A stretch of 8,635 bases of DNA from Pseudomonadota bacterium (GCA_023443095.1 JAEZVV010000191.1:1-8635), one strand, 5' to 3'. Shown: positions 1-6,827, counted from the stretch's first letter. Numbers and translations are program-made. The notes: generated by a model not told the origin, from the sequence alone.

Positions 1-1
1 C

Positions 2-1060
2 CCCAGCTCCGACTCTCCTGCCCCGCCCGAGGCGGCGCGGCCGGCCGCGTCGCGCCGGTCCGACCGCCAGCGGTATTGGTTATTGGTGGCGGCGGCGGTG
101 GGCGGGCTGGCCCTGTGGGGCCAGTTCAGCCTGACCCGCTTCAAGGACGACGCCGGGCGCCGCATCGCCGAGATGGAGCAGCGCCTTATCCAGACCGAGG
201 CCTCCGCCACGCGCGCCGACGCCGAGGCCCGCTCGGCAGCGCAGAAGGTGGCGGTGCTCGAGAGCCAGCTGGCCGAGGAGCAAGGCCAGCGCGAAGCGCT
301 GCAGGAGCTCTACGCCGAGCTTTCGCGCGGCCGTGACGACGCCGCCATCATCGAGGTCGATCGCCTGGTCGGGATCGCGGCGCAGGAACTGCAGCTCGGC
401 GCCAACATCAACGCCGCGCTGGCGGCTTTGCAGACGGCCGACGCACGTCTGGCGCGGATCGACAACGCCCGTTTCATGCCGCTGCGGCGAGCGCTTGCGC
501 GCGACATCGAGCGGCTCAAGGCGGCGCCCACGGTGGACGTGACCGGGCTCGCGCTCAAGCTCGATACGCTGGCGCAGTCGGTCGAGCAATGGCCGCTGTC
601 GGCCGAAGTCTGGGCGGCTCCCTCCGCCCCCGTGGCTCCGGCTAAACCGGCGGCCAAACCGGCAGCCGAAAAGGCGCCGCTGGCCGAAGCTGTCGACAAC
701 TGGGCCCGGGTGCGGGCCTGGCTGGTCGCCGAGTTCGGCGACCTGGTCCGGATCCGCGACGTCAACGTGCCCGAGGCGCTGCTGATCGGGCCCTCGCAGC
801 AGCGGCTGGTGCGCCAGGAGCTGAGGCTGCGTCTACTCGATGCGCGCCTGGCCCTGCTGGCCCGCAACGATCGCATTTTCCGTGCCGACCTGGCCGAAGC
901 CGAGAGCCTGGTCGCCCGCTATTTCGATGGGCGCCAGCCGGCGGTGGCGGCGGCGCAAACCCAGCTGCGGACGCTCGCCAAGACGGTCTTGTCGGTCGAT
1001 GCGCCGACGATCACCGACAGTGCGGCGGCGGTGCGCCAGTTGCGCGGATCGGGGCGCTAA
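2..1060 (+). CDS. hemX: HemX family membrane protein, 5' end outside the window
   Basis: The reading frame is open from the left edge, so the start is missing; 352 residues are visible. A Pro/Ala-rich, probably cytoplasmic tail (visible residues 1-24) is followed by one membrane helix (about 25-42, beginning YWLLVAAAVGG). Next comes a long Ala/Glu/Gln-rich coiled coil (about 44-110), a mostly helical domain, a Pro/Ala/Lys linker (about 204-230) and a second helical domain. This layout matches the HemX family (PF04375). The GTG at 83 lies inside the membrane helix and cannot be the true start. HemX proteins are often labelled uroporphyrinogen-III C-methyltransferase, but no CysG-type SAM-binding methyltransferase domain is visible, so that activity should not be assumed. 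The usual upstream neighbour is hemD, sometimes fused to hemX, which cannot be tested here. hemY follows after 4 bp, implying one operon. Family assignment is firm; the molecular role is unclear. Confidence 0.88.
   Translation, partial: PSSDSPAPPEAARPAASRRSDRQRYWLLVAAAVGGLALWGQFSLTRFKDDAGRRIAEMEQRLIQTEASATRADAEARSAAQKVAVLESQLAEEQGQREALQELYAELSRGRDDAAIIEVDRLVGIAAQELQLGANINAALAALQTADARLARIDNARFMPLRRALARDIERLKAAPTVDVTGLALKLDTLAQSVEQWPLSAEVWAAPSAPVAPAKPAAKPAAEKAPLAEAVDNWARVRAWLVAEFGDLVRIRDVNVPEALLIGPSQQRLVRQELRLRLLDARLALLARNDRIFRADLAEAESLVARYFDGRQPAVAAAQTQLRTLAKTVLSVDAPTITDSAAAVRQLRGSGR
644..667 (+). repeat. Two tandem 12-bp units encoding the Lys-Pro-Ala-Ala linker of HemX
   Basis: The unit AAACCGGCRGCC occurs twice in a row (644-655 and 656-667), each copy encoding Lys-Pro-Ala-Ala. 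It forms the core of the flexible Pro/Ala/Lys linker between the two helical parts of HemX. Copy number could vary between strains without breaking the frame. It is simple coding low complexity, with no sign of a regulatory role. Confidence 0.6.
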
Positions 1061-1064
1061 AGCC

Positions 1065-2333
1065 ATGCGTTGGCTCTTCTGGCTGCTCCTGCTAGCCCTG
1101 GGCGCCGGTGCGGCGGCGATGGTGTTCGAGACCCATGCCGGCAACGTCGCCTTCTTCCTGCCGCCGTGGCGGATCGACCTGTCGTTCAACCTCTTTCTGG
1201 TGCTGCTCGCGGCCCTGCTGATCGCCGTGTGGCTGCTGGCGCGCTGGACCCAGGTGCTGGCCGAGTTTCCCGAACGGGTCCGCCTCTACCACGTGCGGCG
1301 AGAGGAAATCGGTGCCGCCCGCGCCTTGCGCGAAGCGGTTCGGCTGCTGCTCGAGGGGCGGTTTGCCCGGGCCGAACGGGCGGCCCGCACTGCCAGTGCG
1401 GCGGCGCACATGGCCGGGGTGGCTGCCCTGCTGGGGGCGCGTGCGGCCCATCGCATGCAGGAATACGAACGCAGGGATGAGTGGCTTGCCCGCGCCGGCG
1501 AAGACGGCGAGATGCAGGCCGCGCTGCTCCTGACGCGGGCCGAGCTTTACACCGAACAGCGCCGCAACGAGGACGCGCTCGAGGCGATCGACAAGCTGCA
1601 GGCCGCCGGCGGGCGCTACCTGCATGCGACCCGCATCGCGATGAACGCCAACCTGCAGGCCGGACGCTGGGCCGACGCCCTGAAACTGGTGCGAGCGCTC
1701 GAGAAACGCGATGCCCTGCATCCGGTGGTGGCGCAAAGGATCAAACAGACTTGTTACCGCGAACTGCTGCAGCAGCGGCGGTTCGACGCGGCCGAGCTCG
1801 AGAAGGCCTGGCTTGCGATTCCGGCGGCCGAGCGGCGCGCGTCCGGTCTGACGCTCGAGGCGGCGCGTTTGCTCAACCTGGCTGGCCGCGGTCGGCCGGC
1901 CGCGGCCGCGATCGAATCCGTGCTCGGTCAGTCGGGTATCGACTGGGATGAAACGCTGGCGCCGCGCCTGCTCGAGGAATATGCGCGCGCCCAGGTCTTT
2001 CCTTCGCGCGAGCAGATCGAGCGCGTGGAGAAATGGCTGGCCCAGCCACCGCGCGATCCTGCCGCCCACGCGGCTTTGCTGCGTACCGCCGGCCTCTTGT
2101 GCCTGCGCGACCAGCTCTGGGGCAAGGCCAGGACTTACCTCGAAGACAGCTTGCGCCGCATGAGCCATCCGGCGACGCTGCTGGCCTTGGCGCGTCTGGC
2201 CGAGGCCACGGGCGAGGCAAGCGAAGCGTCCGAGCACTACCGCCAGGCGGCGCTGGGTTTTGCCGACCTGCTGGCCGATCCCGCGGCCGCTCCGGGCAGC
2301 GGCCGCGTTGCGCGGCGCGAACAGCTGCTTTGA
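1065..2333 (+). CDS. hemY: HemY, TPR-containing inner-membrane protein linked to heme synthesis
   Basis: The protein has 422 residues, near the roughly 400 usual for proteobacterial HemY. Two N-terminal membrane helices (about 2-20 and 40-64) flank a short periplasmic stretch containing NVAFFLPPWRIDLS, typical of the HemY_N domain (PF07219). The remainder is Ala/Arg/Leu-rich helical repeat resembling tetratricopeptide repeats, for example around ALLLTRAELYTEQRRNEDAL. I chose the ATG at 1065 because it lies 4 bp after the hemX stop and directly precedes the membrane helix; the same frame is open further upstream but there overlaps hemX coding. The Shine-Dalgarno site is weak (GGGGCG), so translation is probably coupled to hemX. 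This family is unrelated to the Bacillus protoporphyrinogen oxidase also called HemY. Proposed roles concern organising late heme synthesis at the membrane, but the biochemical function is unsettled. Confidence 0.9.
   Translation: MRWLFWLLLLALGAGAAAMVFETHAGNVAFFLPPWRIDLSFNLFLVLLAALLIAVWLLARWTQVLAEFPERVRLYHVRREEIGAARALREAVRLLLEGRFARAERAARTASAAAHMAGVAALLGARAAHRMQEYERRDEWLARAGEDGEMQAALLLTRAELYTEQRRNEDALEAIDKLQAAGGRYLHATRIAMNANLQAGRWADALKLVRALEKRDALHPVVAQRIKQTCYRELLQQRRFDAAELEKAWLAIPAAERRASGLTLEAARLLNLAGRGRPAAAAIESVLGQSGIDWDETLAPRLLEEYARAQVFPSREQIERVEKWLAQPPRDPAAHAALLRTAGLLCLRDQLWGKARTYLEDSLRRMSHPATLLALARLAEATGEASEASEHYRQAALGFADLLADPAAAPGSGRVARREQLL
2282..2307. repeat. Perfect 10-bp inverted repeat in the last codons of hemY
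   Basis: The arms CGCGGCCGCT (2282-2291) and AGCGGCCGCG (2298-2307) are perfectly complementary with a 6-nt loop. Each arm also contains the 8-bp palindrome GCGGCCGC. The repeat ends 24 bp before the last base of the hemY stop codon. There is no T-run after it on either strand, so it is not a standard intrinsic terminator. It could slow or stabilise the 3' end of the transcript, or be a by-product of very GC-rich Ala/Arg coding. Confidence 0.5.
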
Positions 2334-2339
2334 TTCATT

Positions 2340-2359
2340 GCCGGGCCTCTTAGCCCGGC
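2340..2359. terminator. GC-rich hairpin between convergent hemY and DUF2189 genes, no T-run
   Basis: The arms GCCGGGC (2340-2346) and GCCCGGC (2353-2359) pair perfectly around a 6-nt loop. The loop contains the TAA stop of the minus-strand gene (2350-2352). The position, just past the hemY stop and across the end of the opposing gene, suits a bidirectional terminator or 3'-end stabiliser. Neither strand has a U-tract after the stem, so termination without Rho is doubtful. Confidence 0.4.
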
Positions 2360-3162
2360 TCCGCGCCATCGAGAGCCGGCGGCGCCTCGCCCACCAGATC
2401 CCGGTATGCGTGCCAGGTGCCGTGCCCCACGAGCGGCGCGGTCAGCAGGAGCCCGACCATGCCGAAAGCGAGGCTGGGCCCGATCAGAGCCACCACGATC
2501 AGCGCCCACAACGCCATCGGCGCCGGGTTGGCGATTAGGGCGCGGACGTTGACGATCAAGGCATAAAAAGTGTCGACCTTGCGGTCGAGCAGCATCGGCA
2601 AGGAAATCGCACCGACGGCGATCGCCAGCAAGCCGAAGACGACGGTCACCGCGCTCCAGACCAGCAGGTAAGGCCAGTTGGCGAAGCTGAAGACCTGGGC
2701 CAGCAAGCCGTCGAGGGTGGGGAAATCGTGGGTCGAGACCAGGGCGAAAAATACGGCGGAGACCCGCCCCCAGATGATGAAGACAAAAGCCAGGATCGAA
2801 GCGATCCAGGCAATGTTCGAGGGGTTGACCCGCCAGCAGGTGAGCGAATCGACCAGCCGCCCCGCTTCGCCGCGCTCTTGTGCACGAGAGAGCCAATACA
2901 GGCCGGAGCAGACAAAGGGGCCGATCAGGAAAAAGCCGGCGACCAGGCTCCAGGCCCACTGCCACTGCCAGCGGTAGATCAAGAGGACGGCCAGCCCCAT
3001 CGCCGCAAACACGGCGCCGTAGAAGGCCCCGGCGAAATGGCTGGCAACGAAGTCGCGCCCGCCAGCGGCCAGCCAGCGCAGCGGAGCGCCCATCCCGACC
3101 GAGCGCACGGCGGGCAGGCGCGGGGGGGCGGCGGGGGAGGTGGCGCTGGCTTCGATGTCCAT
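2350..3162 (-). CDS. DUF2189-family integral membrane protein
   Basis: The protein has 270 residues from the ATG at 3162. That start has a good Shine-Dalgarno sequence (GAGGAG, about 6 nt upstream), whereas the frame's earlier start at 3198 is a TTG without such support. A Pro/Ala-rich N-terminus leads into about five membrane segments, near residues 43-62, 71-91, 117-141, 163-186 and 217-246. Family-like marks are the RNPS-type loop (RVNPSN, 111-116), the region LPMLLDRKVD (188-197) before a conserved amphipathic helix, and the C-terminal GHGTWHAYRDLV (246-257), which I recognise from DUF2189 (COG5473) proteins. No catalytic motif is visible and no function is known to me. It is transcribed alone, convergent with hemY and divergent from ppa. 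A 7-bp complement to its ribosome-binding site lies just upstream. Confidence 0.85.
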   Translation of the reverse strand: MDIEASATSPAAPPRLPAVRSVGMGAPLRWLAAGGRDFVASHFAGAFYGAVFAAMGLAVLLIYRWQWQWAWSLVAGFFLIGPFVCSGLYWLSRAQERGEAGRLVDSLTCWRVNPSNIAWIASILAFVFIIWGRVSAVFFALVSTHDFPTLDGLLAQVFSFANWPYLLVWSAVTVVFGLLAIAVGAISLPMLLDRKVDTFYALIVNVRALIANPAPMALWALIVVALIGPSLAFGMVGLLLTAPLVGHGTWHAYRDLVGEAPPALDGAEPG

Positions 3163-3165
3163 CGG

Positions 3166-3193
3166 TGCTCCTCGTCGGCTATGAGTAGGAGCA
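3166..3193 (-). promoter_or_regulatory. Possible hairpin masking the DUF2189 ribosome-binding site
   Basis: Read on the minus strand, TGCTCCT (3193-3187) is perfectly complementary to AGGAGCA (3172-3166), with a 14-nt loop between them. The second arm contains the Shine-Dalgarno core AGGAG, and the ATG follows after three more bases (start at 3162). If it forms in the mRNA, the hairpin would hide the ribosome-binding site. A 7-bp match may also be chance. Confidence 0.35.
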
Positions 3194-3287
3194 GCCAATG
3201 TGCGTGAGGCGGGTCGCGGCGTCTATGTGCGCTGCGCCATCGGAGGCGGGGCTGGCGGCCCGGGAAGGCCAACTTGCGTTCGGTCGT

Positions 3288-3293
3288 TACAAT
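3288..3293 (+). promoter_or_regulatory. Candidate -10 box for ppa
   Basis: TACAAT matches five of six bases of the sigma-70 -10 consensus and is one of the few AT-rich spots in a GC-rich intergenic region. Transcription would begin near 3300 and leave a leader of about 33 nt that includes the Shine-Dalgarno sequence. No good -35 box lies 16-18 bp upstream; a TTGCGT at 3274-3279 is only 8 bp away. The call rests on the -10 and its position. Confidence 0.4.
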
Positions 3294-3319
3294 GCGGGCC
3301 GCTGTTTTTTTGCTGACAT

Positions 3320-3324
3320 AAGGA
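3320..3324 (+). promoter_or_regulatory. Ribosome-binding site of ppa, fixing its start
   Basis: AAGGA lies 8 nt before the ATG at 3333. The reading frame is open back to 3198, but only the ATG at 3333 has this signal, and it gives the N-terminus (MGLDRVQAGRDLPNDF) expected for bacterial pyrophosphatases. Confidence 0.7.
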
Positions 3325-3332
3325 CAAACACC

Positions 3333-3881
3333 ATGGGCCTCGACCGAGTCCAGGCAGGTCGCGACCTGCCGAATGACTTCAACGTCATCATCGAAATTCC
3401 CGCACTTGCCGACCCGATCAAATACGAAGTCGACAAGGAGACGGGCGCGATCTTCGTCGATCGCTTCATCGGCACGGCGATGCACTACCCCTGCAACTAC
3501 GGCTACATCCCCCACACCATCGCCGACGACGGCGATCCGGTCGACGTGTTGGTGATCACGCCTTTCCCGCTCCAGGCTGGCGTGGTGGTGCGCTGCCGCC
3601 CGCTGGGCGTGTTGCTGATGGACGACGAAGCCGGCGGCGATTCCAAGCTGCTCGCCGTGCCGATTCCGAAGGCGCTGCCGCGCTACAACAAATGGCAGAC
3701 CGTGAAAGACGTGCCGGAAGATCTGCTCGACGCGATCCGCCACTTCTTCGAGCACTACAAGGACCTCGAAGAGGGCAAGTGGGTCAAGGTCCGGAGTTGG
3801 GAAGGTCCGGAAGTTGCGGCCCGCGAGATCCTGGCCGGGGTCGAGGCTTATCAGCAGGCCAATCCCAAGCCCGCTTTCTGA
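3333..3881 (+). CDS. ppa: Inorganic pyrophosphatase, family I
   Basis: This cytoplasmic, Mg2+-dependent enzyme hydrolyses pyrophosphate to two phosphates and so pulls PPi-releasing biosynthetic reactions forward. The 182 residues match the usual 170-180 of hexameric bacterial enzymes. All active-site positions known from the E. coli enzyme are visible, offset by one for the initiator Met: Glu21, Lys30, Glu32, Arg44, Tyr52, Tyr56, Asp66, Asp68, Asp71, Asp98, Asp103, Lys105, Tyr142 and Lys143. The signature DGDPVDVL spans 66-73. The start at 3333 is supported by AAGGA and by family alignment; an upstream in-frame extension to 3198 resembles no pyrophosphatase sequence. The gene stands alone, divergent from the DUF2189 gene, and ends in a strong intrinsic terminator. 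It is intact and probably essential. NadE, encoded 1.2 kb away, releases PPi, but the genes are not co-transcribed. Confidence 0.98.
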   Translation: MGLDRVQAGRDLPNDFNVIIEIPALADPIKYEVDKETGAIFVDRFIGTAMHYPCNYGYIPHTIADDGDPVDVLVITPFPLQAGVVVRCRPLGVLLMDDEAGGDSKLLAVPIPKALPRYNKWQTVKDVPEDLLDAIRHFFEHYKDLEEGKWVKVRSWEGPEVAAREILAGVEAYQQANPKPAF

Positions 3882-3895
3882 GCCGGGGGAATCGG

Positions 3896-3925
3896 AAAAC
3901 GCGCCCTTGCGGGCGCGTTTTTTTT
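3896..3925 (+). terminator. Strong Rho-independent terminator after ppa, probably bidirectional
   Basis: An 11-bp perfect stem (3896-3906 with 3911-3921) has a GC-rich core, CGCGCCC paired with GGGCGCG, and a 4-nt loop TTGC. It is followed by eight Ts (3918-3925, the first four also pairing with AAAA). It starts 15 bp past the ppa stop. On the minus strand the same structure ends in four Ts and lies about 40 bp past the stop of the convergent COG3146 gene, so it may serve both. Confidence 0.93.
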
Positions 3926-3965
3926 CGCTCCGAGATCGAGCCGCTGCCGAGCAGCGCACCATGGT

Positions 3966-5120
3966 TCAGACCTGGCGCAGGGCGCTGTGCTGCTCGAGTT
4001 CGTTGCGATAAGCCACGACGCCGTCGCTTTCGCGTTGGACAAAGCGTGCCACCGCCGCGCGCAGCGCCGGGTGAGCGATCCAGTGGGCGGAGTGCGTGAG
4101 CACCGGCTGGAAGCCACGCGCGAGCTTGTGTTCGCCCTGGGCTCCGCCTTCGAAGCTCGCCAAACCTTCGCGCAGGGCGAAGGCGATCAGCTGGTAATAA
4201 CTCAGCTCGAAATGCAGGTAGTCGACGGCCTCTATCGCCCCCCAGTAGCGGCCATAGAGCCGGTCCCCGTCGCGCAAGGCGAGGGCGCTGGCGATCGGCC
4301 GGCCGCCGCGGCGCGCGACCACCATCACGCTGGCCGTCGGCAGGGTGGCGGCCAACTGGTGGAAAAACGCGGGCGGCAGGTGGGGCGTAGCGCGATGGCG
4401 TTCGTAGGTGGCAGCGTAGCAACGGTAGAAGAAATTCCAGTCGGCTGCGCCGATCTCGCTGCCGGCGAGCACTTCGCAGCTCACGCCGGCGGCGGCCAGC
4501 CTGCGTCGCTCGGCGCGGATCTTCTTGCGTTTGACCTGGGTGAGGGCGTCTAGGAAATCGTCGAATTCGGCCCAGCCACGATTGAACCAGTGGAACTGGA
4601 CCGAGCGGCGCAGCAGCAGGCCCTGGGCGGCCAGGCTTTCGGCCTCGGCGGGGTCGGGGAAGAGGACGTGCAGGGACGACAGGCCGGAGTCCTGCGCCAG
4701 AGCGAGCAGGCGGCGCCCCAGTTCGGCGCGCGCCGGCGGGTCGACTCCCAGCAGGCGGGGGCCGGACACCGGGGTGAATGGCACGGCCACGAGCCACTTG
4801 GGGTAATAAGGCAGGCCGTGCTGCTCGTGGGCCTGGGCCCAGGCCCAGTCGAAGACGTATTCGCCCCAGGAGTGGTGCTTGCGGTAGAGCGGGACGGCAG
4901 CGACCAGGCGGTCGCCGCGCATCAGTCCGAAGTATTCCGGGATCCAGCCGCTGGCCGGGTTGGCCGCGCCGCTGTCGTGCAAGGCGTCGAGGAACTCGGC
5001 GCGCAGGAAGACCGGGGCGCGGCTGGCGGCGACGAGTCCGTTCCACGCCGCCGCGCCGACGGCACCCGGCCCCGAGAAAACGCGCGTGTAATAATCGTCT
5101 TCCTCTCTAGGCTCGGTCAT
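3966..5120 (-). CDS. COG3146/DUF482-type GNAT-like (FemAB-like) acyltransferase
   Basis: The protein has 384 residues from the ATG at 5120; the frame also offers a TTG one codon earlier. It matches the family annotated as FemAB_like or 'peptidogalycan biosynthesis/recognition' (PF04339, COG3146). Recognisable blocks are HVLFP (151-155), SVQFHWFNRGWAEFDDFLDAL (173-193 region), the basic VKRKKIRAERRRL (196-208), FFYRCYAATYERH (230-242), the ASALALRDGDRLYGRYWG region (278-294), and the C-terminal GGAQGEHKLARGF (325-337) with SAHWI (344-348). Related FemAB proteins transfer aminoacyl groups to peptidoglycan precursors, but the true substrate of this family is not established to my knowledge. No signal peptide or membrane helix is seen, so it should be cytosolic. 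The gene is divergent from nadE with only 2 bp between the start codons, so any shared promoter must lie in coding sequence. It converges on the ppa terminator. Confidence 0.88.
   Translation of the reverse strand: MTEPREEDDYYTRVFSGPGAVGAAAWNGLVAASRAPVFLRAEFLDALHDSGAANPASGWIPEYFGLMRGDRLVAAVPLYRKHHSWGEYVFDWAWAQAHEQHGLPYYPKWLVAVPFTPVSGPRLLGVDPPARAELGRRLLALAQDSGLSSLHVLFPDPAEAESLAAQGLLLRRSVQFHWFNRGWAEFDDFLDALTQVKRKKIRAERRRLAAAGVSCEVLAGSEIGAADWNFFYRCYAATYERHRATPHLPPAFFHQLAATLPTASVMVVARRGGRPIASALALRDGDRLYGRYWGAIEAVDYLHFELSYYQLIAFALREGLASFEGGAQGEHKLARGFQPVLTHSAHWIAHPALRAAVARFVQRESDGVVAYRNELEQHSALRQV
5087..5095 (+). promoter_or_regulatory. Candidate extended -10 element for nadE, inside the divergent gene
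   Basis: TGTAATAAT fits the extended -10 form TGnTATAAT with one mismatch. It ends 27 nt before the nadE ATG, giving a predicted leader of about 20 nt. It lies within codons encoding Asp-Tyr-Tyr-Thr near the start of the COG3146 gene. No convincing -35 is present, which extended -10 promoters can tolerate. Because only 2 bp separate the two genes, a nadE promoter has to sit in this coding region if nadE has its own. Confidence 0.4.
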
Positions 5121-5122
5121 CA

Positions 5123-6751
5123 ATGAGTTCGCACGTCAGGGTCGCGGTCGCGCAGATCAATTGCACCGTCGGTGATTTCGAAGGCAACAGCCGACGCATT
5201 CTGGAAGCCGCCCGCCAGGCTCAAGCGGCCGGCGCCCACATCCTCGTCACACCCGAGCTGTCGCTTTGCGGCTATCCGCCGGAAGACCTGCTCTTGCGGC
5301 GGGCATTTTATGCGGCCGCCGACGTTGCGCTCGAGCGGCTGGCTTCTCGCTTGCTGCAGTTTCCCGACCTGCGGGTGGTGGTTGGCCATCCGCTGGCGCG
5401 CGCTGGCCGGTATTACAACGCCGCCTCGCTGATCGTCGCGGGTGTAGTGAGCGGCACGTATAACAAACACGAACTGCCCAATTACGCGGTGTTCGACGAG
5501 CAGCGCTACTTCTCGCCGGCGGACCGGGCTTTTGTATTCGAGGTCGGCGGCACCCGTTTCGGTCTCAACATCTGCGAAGACACCTGGTATGGCCATGCGC
5601 CCGAAAGCGCCGCCGCCGCCGGCGCCCAGGTCCTGCTGGTGCTCAACGCCTCGCCCTTCCATCTGGGCAAACACGCGCTGAGACTGGCCCGGATGCGCGA
5701 GAACGTTTCCCGCTTCGGCTTAGGCCTGGTCTACGCCAACCTCGTCGGCGGACAAGACGAACTGGTGTTCGACGGCGCTTCTTTCGTGCTCGACGCGGCG
5801 GGCGAGCTGGTGGCTGCCGCTCCGCATTGCGAAGAGGCCATGCTGATCGCCGATTTTGTCGACGGCGTGCCGAGGCCCGGCGCCATTGCCCCGGCGCCGG
5901 CCGACGAGGCCGGGGTGTATTCGGCGCTGGTGCTGGGGGTGCGCGACTACCTCGGCAAGAACGGATTCCCGGGCGCGATCATCGGCCTGTCGGGCGGCGT
6001 CGATTCAGCGCTGACGCTGGTCATTGCGGTCGACGCCCTGGGGGCCGAGCGTGTGCGCGCCGTGATGATGCCGAGCCAGTTCACCGCCCAGATCAGCCTC
6101 GACGACGCCCGCCAGCTCGCCGAGAACCTGGGTGTGCGCTACGACGTCCTGCCGATCAAGCCCGCGTTCGATGCCTTCCTGTCGACGCTCGCCGACGAGT
6201 TCCGTGGCCTGGCCTGGGACACGACCGAGGAAAACCTGCAGGCGCGCATTCGCGGCACGCTGCTGATGGCGCTGTCGAACAAATACGGTTCCATCGTGCT
6301 CACGACCGGCAACAAGAGCGAGACCGCGGTTGGCTACTCGACTCTCTACGGCGACCTCGCCGGCGGTTTCGCGGTGATCAAGGACCTGGTCAAGACCCTG
6401 GTCTATCGCCTGTGCGCCTACCGCAACGCGGTCTCGCCGGTGATTCCCGAACGCATCCTGAGCCGCGCCCCGAGTGCCGAGCTGAGGCCCGACCAGACCG
6501 ACCAGGATTCTCTGCCGCCTTACGAGGTGCTCGACGCCATCATCGAGCGCTACATGGAGCAGGGCGAATCCATTGGCGAATTGCTCGCTGCGGGCTTCGA
6601 CGAGGCGACCGTGCGCCGCGTGGTCCGCCTGATCCGCGGTTCGGAATACAAGCGCCGCCAGAGCCCGATCGGGATCCGGGTCACCCACCGCGGTTTCGGC
6701 CGCGACTGGCGCTACCCCATCACCAACCGCTTCCGCGAGGAGGAGGCGTGA
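5123..6751 (+). CDS. nadE: Glutamine-dependent NAD+ synthetase
   Basis: This enzyme makes NAD+ from nicotinic acid adenine dinucleotide, ATP and glutamine, releasing AMP, PPi and glutamate, the final step of NAD synthesis in the cytoplasm. The 542 residues hold an N-terminal nitrilase-fold glutaminase domain (about 1-250) with the triad Glu45 (TPELSLCGYPPEDLL), Lys115 (YNKHELPNY) and Cys151 (LNICED). A C-terminal synthetase domain carries the ATP pyrophosphatase P-loop SGGVDS (290-295), TTGNKSE (394-400) and SAELRPDQTDQDSLPPYE (from 451). All catalytic residues are present, so both ammonia release and NAD synthesis should work. The start is well fixed: an in-frame TAG at 5108-5110 precludes a longer protein, and the N-terminus aligns with the family. 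The Shine-Dalgarno site is poor (AGG, 12 nt upstream). glnB follows after 82 bp with no terminator, suggesting co-transcription and P-II control. Confidence 0.97.
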   Translation: MSSHVRVAVAQINCTVGDFEGNSRRILEAARQAQAAGAHILVTPELSLCGYPPEDLLLRRAFYAAADVALERLASRLLQFPDLRVVVGHPLARAGRYYNAASLIVAGVVSGTYNKHELPNYAVFDEQRYFSPADRAFVFEVGGTRFGLNICEDTWYGHAPESAAAAGAQVLLVLNASPFHLGKHALRLARMRENVSRFGLGLVYANLVGGQDELVFDGASFVLDAAGELVAAAPHCEEAMLIADFVDGVPRPGAIAPAPADEAGVYSALVLGVRDYLGKNGFPGAIIGLSGGVDSALTLVIAVDALGAERVRAVMMPSQFTAQISLDDARQLAENLGVRYDVLPIKPAFDAFLSTLADEFRGLAWDTTEENLQARIRGTLLMALSNKYGSIVLTTGNKSETAVGYSTLYGDLAGGFAVIKDLVKTLVYRLCAYRNAVSPVIPERILSRAPSAELRPDQTDQDSLPPYEVLDAIIERYMEQGESIGELLAAGFDEATVRRVVRLIRGSEYKRRQSPIGIRVTHRGFGRDWRYPITNRFREEEA

Positions 6752-6822
6752 GCGTCCGCAGGCGCCGCCCTTCTTCCATTCCGCCCCCTTCTCGACCGCA
6801 CTTATTTGCATTGACCCCACTC

Positions 6823-6827
6823 AGGAG
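6823..6827 (+). promoter_or_regulatory. Ribosome-binding site of glnB
   Basis: AGGAG lies 6 nt before the ATG at 6834, an optimal arrangement and much stronger than the site of nadE. It lies at the end of the 82-bp, pyrimidine-rich nadE-glnB gap, in which I find no terminator hairpin and no clear promoter. Confidence 0.7.

Noticed and set aside
840..1064. Extension of hemY upstream to an ATG at 840
   Set aside because: The extra 75 residues lie in another frame of hemX coding sequence and are Arg/Ser-rich. The ATG at 1065 directly precedes the expected membrane helix.
1884..1907. Near-palindrome of 24 bp in hemY rich in CCGCGG and GGCC
   Set aside because: It encodes a Gly/Arg/Ala run in a very GC-rich gene, has mismatches at its symmetric positions 7 and 14 of the core, and has no regulatory context.
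1092..2369. 425-codon open frame on the minus strand opposite hemY
   Set aside because: The translation is Arg/Gln/Gly-rich without family features, and the plus-strand HemY with its membrane helices explains the region. Long antisense frames are expected at this GC content.
3198..3332. Upstream extension of ppa by 45 residues
   Set aside because: The extension has no pyrophosphatase similarity and covers the candidate promoter, while the ATG at 3333 has a good Shine-Dalgarno site.
3784..5046. 420-codon minus-strand frame overlapping the COG3146 gene and the ppa end
   Set aside because: It is Arg/Pro-rich shadow sequence in another frame; the real gene in the overlapping frame has clear family motifs, and this frame runs through the ppa terminator.
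6795..6810. Sigma-54-like promoter before glnB (GCAC and TTGCA elements)
   Set aside because: The TTGCA part is present, but the essential -24 GG is absent (CG instead) and the spacing is off by one, so NtrC-dependent transcription cannot be claimed.
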